This document shows, in pieces, positions 30,337 through 32,104 of a stretch of DNA of 32,104 bases (within the stretch, counting starts at the first letter, position 1; the number at the start of each line of letters is the position of its first letter). The notes below the pieces were generated by a model. That model did no database searches, had not been told where the DNA came from, and saw only the letters and a list, made by a program, of their open reading frames with translations. The stretch is from Bacillota bacterium (lineage in GTDB: Bacteria; Bacillota; Clostridia; Peptostreptococcales; Anaerovoracaceae). Position numbers and translations under genes: made by a program. The stretch covers positions 1 to 32,104 of the forward strand of contig JAFPZZ010000055.1 in assembly GCA_017417045.1 (NCBI GenBank). The letters run 5' to 3'.

Positions 30337-31704
30337 TCAGGCGTGCAGCTGCGCGTTGATCTCTTCGATCTTCCTGTCGTCGAGAATGTAGTGCTTCGTA
30401 AAATATCCGGCACCGATCAGGAGCAGCACCACGGGGATGACGACCATAGAGCCCCTGAGTATGATCTTGGCGCTCTCGGCGGCCTCCGCAACGGCGGAGG
30501 TGTCGGGCGTGTCGTTGCTCAGGTTAGCGATGCCGAGCGTTATCGAGGCTATGAGGGCCGCGACGCCGCTGGCGAGCTTGACCACGAAGGTCTGCATGGA
30601 GAAGATGACGCTCTCGTCGCGCCTTCCGTTCTTGACCTGACCGTAGTCCACGGTGTTCGCGAGGAATATGGTCGTGAGAACCGTGAGCATGCCGTTGGCG
30701 GCGAAGATGAAGAAAGCCGGGATGAAGAGCAGGTACACGCTGCTCATATTGGTGAAGGCCATCACGAGCAGGGAGGCGTATCCGCAGACGGCCATGACTA
30801 CGCATACTGTGAACATCTTCATGGTGTTGAAGAACTTCCTGAGCAGCGGGAAGAAGAGCATCATGGACAGTATCTGGATGCCGCCGCCGAAGATGTTGAA
30901 CAGGGTGTAACTGTCGTACCACTTGGCCCCGCCGAAGTCGTACTTGAAGAAGTAGATGACGAGGTTCGAGGTGATGTAGATGGCGCAGTTGATCAGAACT
31001 ATCGTGACGACTATGGCCATGGCCTGGTCGTTCTGAAGCAGAGCGCGGAACATCTCCTTAAGCGAGGGCGCGTCCATATCCACCGTGGACTTCTCCCTGA
31101 TGAATATGCAGGTTATCGCTATGAATACGATGAAGACTATGGCTATGAGGAGGGCGAAGCGGCTGAAGCCGGCGACCTCGTTGCCTCCGCCGAGGGCCAT
31201 GACGGACTTCATGGTTATTATAGTCACTATGGCCGAGCCGGCGCCCGCGCAGGAGCGGGCCAGGGTCGAGAGTCCTTCCCTCTCCTTGCCTCCCTCGGTG
31301 AAGGCCGGAATCATTGACCAGTAAGGAATGTCCATCATGGTGTAGGTGACGCCCCAGAGTATGTAGGTCACCGCGGCGTAGGCCACGAGCCCGCGCGCCG
31401 AAAGATCCAGCGGAGCCGAGAACATCAGATAGAGCACGACCGCGTTGGTCACGGTGCCTATCATGAGCCAGGGGCGGAACTTGCCCCAGCGGGTCCTGGT
31501 CTTTGCGACTATAACGCCCATCAGGGGGTCGTTGAAGGCATCGAATACCCTGGCCGCCATTAGTATGATGCCCATGGCGAAGGGATTCACCCCGAGTATA
31601 TCCTGGAAATAGTAGAGCACGTAGCTGGCCGAGAGCATGTAGACCATGTCCTTGCCTATGGCTCCGAGGCCGTACGCGGCTTTTTCTTTAAATCCGAGCT
31701 TCAT
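30337..31704 (-). CDS. GPH-family sugar:cation symporter (MelB-like)
   Basis: This 455-residue membrane protein belongs to the glycoside-pentoside-hexuronide:cation symporter branch of the MFS. Seen: EKAAYGLGAIGKDMVYMLSASYVLYYFQDILG (8-39), the family motif region RVFDAFNDPLMGVIVAKTRTRWGKFRPWLMIG (48-79) with Asp residues that bind sugar and cation, MMDIPYWSMIPAFT, and NGMLTVLTTIFLANTVDYGQVKNGRRDESVIFSMQTF near residues 335-371. About twelve helices are visible. The ATG at 31704 is preferred over a GTG one codon upstream because of the AAGGA spacing. Next to GH36, uptake of melibiose- or raffinose-type sugars is likely. Confidence 0.95.
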   Translation of the reverse strand: MKLGFKEKAAYGLGAIGKDMVYMLSASYVLYYFQDILGVNPFAMGIILMAARVFDAFNDPLMGVIVAKTRTRWGKFRPWLMIGTVTNAVVLYLMFSAPLDLSARGLVAYAAVTYILWGVTYTMMDIPYWSMIPAFTEGGKEREGLSTLARSCAGAGSAIVTIITMKSVMALGGGNEVAGFSRFALLIAIVFIVFIAITCIFIREKSTVDMDAPSLKEMFRALLQNDQAMAIVVTIVLINCAIYITSNLVIYFFKYDFGGAKWYDSYTLFNIFGGGIQILSMMLFFPLLRKFFNTMKMFTVCVVMAVCGYASLLVMAFTNMSSVYLLFIPAFFIFAANGMLTVLTTIFLANTVDYGQVKNGRRDESVIFSMQTFVVKLASGVAALIASITLGIANLSNDTPDTSAVAEAAESAKIILRGSMVVIPVVLLLIGAGYFTKHYILDDRKIEEINAQLHA

Positions 31705-31720
31705 CACAGTTCCTTTCAGT

Positions 31721-32104
31721 TTATCTCCCTGCGGACGCCATGGCGATCCTGACGACCTCGTAGGCTCCGTCGTAGATCCCGGCTTCCTTGTTTCTTACTA
31801 TCTGATCGCACATATCCTTGAAATAGTTCTCCCCCTCGAGGAAGACCTGCAGCATCTGCAGGGTGTGCGGGATGTCCTCGCACTCGAGGCAGCCGTCGCC
31901 TATCTCCGCGGAGTGTATGGCGCCCCATCTCTCGTGTCCGCCTACTCTCTGTATGAAGAGCTTGGGCACCGGGTAGAACGAGAGCTCGCTCGGCTTGGTG
32001 ACGCAGACGTCGCAGCTGCGCATGAGCAGATTGGTGCAGTAGACGGCCTCGAATATGTTGCTGTGCCAGAAGGCATGAACCCCGCTCACGGGGCCTGTGA
32101 GGGC
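31721..32104 (-). CDS. Unrecognised protein, C-terminal part (cut by window edge)
   Basis: The visible 127 residues read through the right edge without a start; the internal GTG at 32089 is probably not the true start. Seen: AFWHSNIFEAVYCTNLLMRSCDVCVTKPSELSFYPVPKLFIQRVGGHERWGAIHSAEIGDGCLEC (roughly the first 70 residues), then a helical tail with LQMLQVFLEGENYFKDMCD. The DVCVTKPSEL and VPKLFI stretches resemble the nucleotide-sugar binding half of GT28/MurG-like glycosyltransferases, but I cannot place the family firmly. It lies 16 bases before the symporter and so is probably co-transcribed with the galactoside genes. Confidence 0.6.
   Translation of the reverse strand, partial: ALTGPVSGVHAFWHSNIFEAVYCTNLLMRSCDVCVTKPSELSFYPVPKLFIQRVGGHERWGAIHSAEIGDGCLECEDIPHTLQMLQVFLEGENYFKDMCDQIVRNKEAGIYDGAYEVVRIAMASAGR

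Overview
The window reads as chromosomal DNA of an anaerobic bacterium, most likely a Clostridia-like Bacillota. The grounds are strong AGGAGG-type ribosome sites, two MKK...LxxC lipoprotein signal peptides on solute-binding proteins, tightly packed long operons, and oxygen-sensitive-type chemistry (2-hydroxyacyl-CoA dehydratase family). The coding DNA is fairly GC-rich with AT-rich promoter regions. The genus cannot be named from the sequence. I see no rRNA, tRNA, CRISPR array, insertion sequence or phage gene.

Region A (1-12757) is a regulated uptake-and-hydrolysis locus. Nine minus-strand genes run in transcription order: esterase, family-5 lipoprotein, OppB, OppC, OppD, OppF, PfkB-type sugar kinase, YtcJ-like amidohydrolase, and 6-phosphogluconate dehydrogenase (cut by the window edge). 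A second YtcJ-like amidohydrolase lies on the plus strand. Between the two units sits a GntR/FCD regulator. Near-identical palindromes (TCAGA-NN-TCTGA followed by CGTCTGAT) lie just downstream of the -10 box of both predicted promoters, so the two units probably form one regulon. Taken together, the genes suggest import of a small ester- or amide-linked conjugate, its hydrolysis, and entry of a sugar-acid part into central metabolism.

Region B (12812-15175) holds two genes flanked by strong bidirectional terminators. One is a minus-strand LCM-family methyltransferase with its own promoter and a palindrome over its predicted start site. The other is a plus-strand Ldh2-type 2-hydroxyacid dehydrogenase.

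Region C (15202-26994) is the most unusual part. A nine-gene minus-strand operon encodes, in order, a class III CoA-transferase, a complete TRAP transporter (DctP, DctQ, DctM), two more class III CoA-transferases that overlap by one base, a CapA-like protein without a signal peptide, and two 2-hydroxyacyl-CoA dehydratase-family subunits. A divergent LysR regulator faces it. The dehydratase-like subunits lack most of the cysteines that hold the iron-sulfur clusters in this family. One of the paired CoA-transferases lacks the catalytic aspartate. No dehydratase activator ATPase is present in the window. This looks like a carboxylate uptake and CoA-activation pathway with a divergent terminal enzyme.

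Region D (27075-32104) contains a heavy-metal P-type ATPase remnant with a 5' truncation and an in-frame internal deletion, followed by an intact-looking 26-residue ORF. Upstream of these are a GH36 alpha-galactosidase, a GPH-family sugar symporter and the 3' part of an unrecognised gene, probably forming a galactoside utilisation operon.
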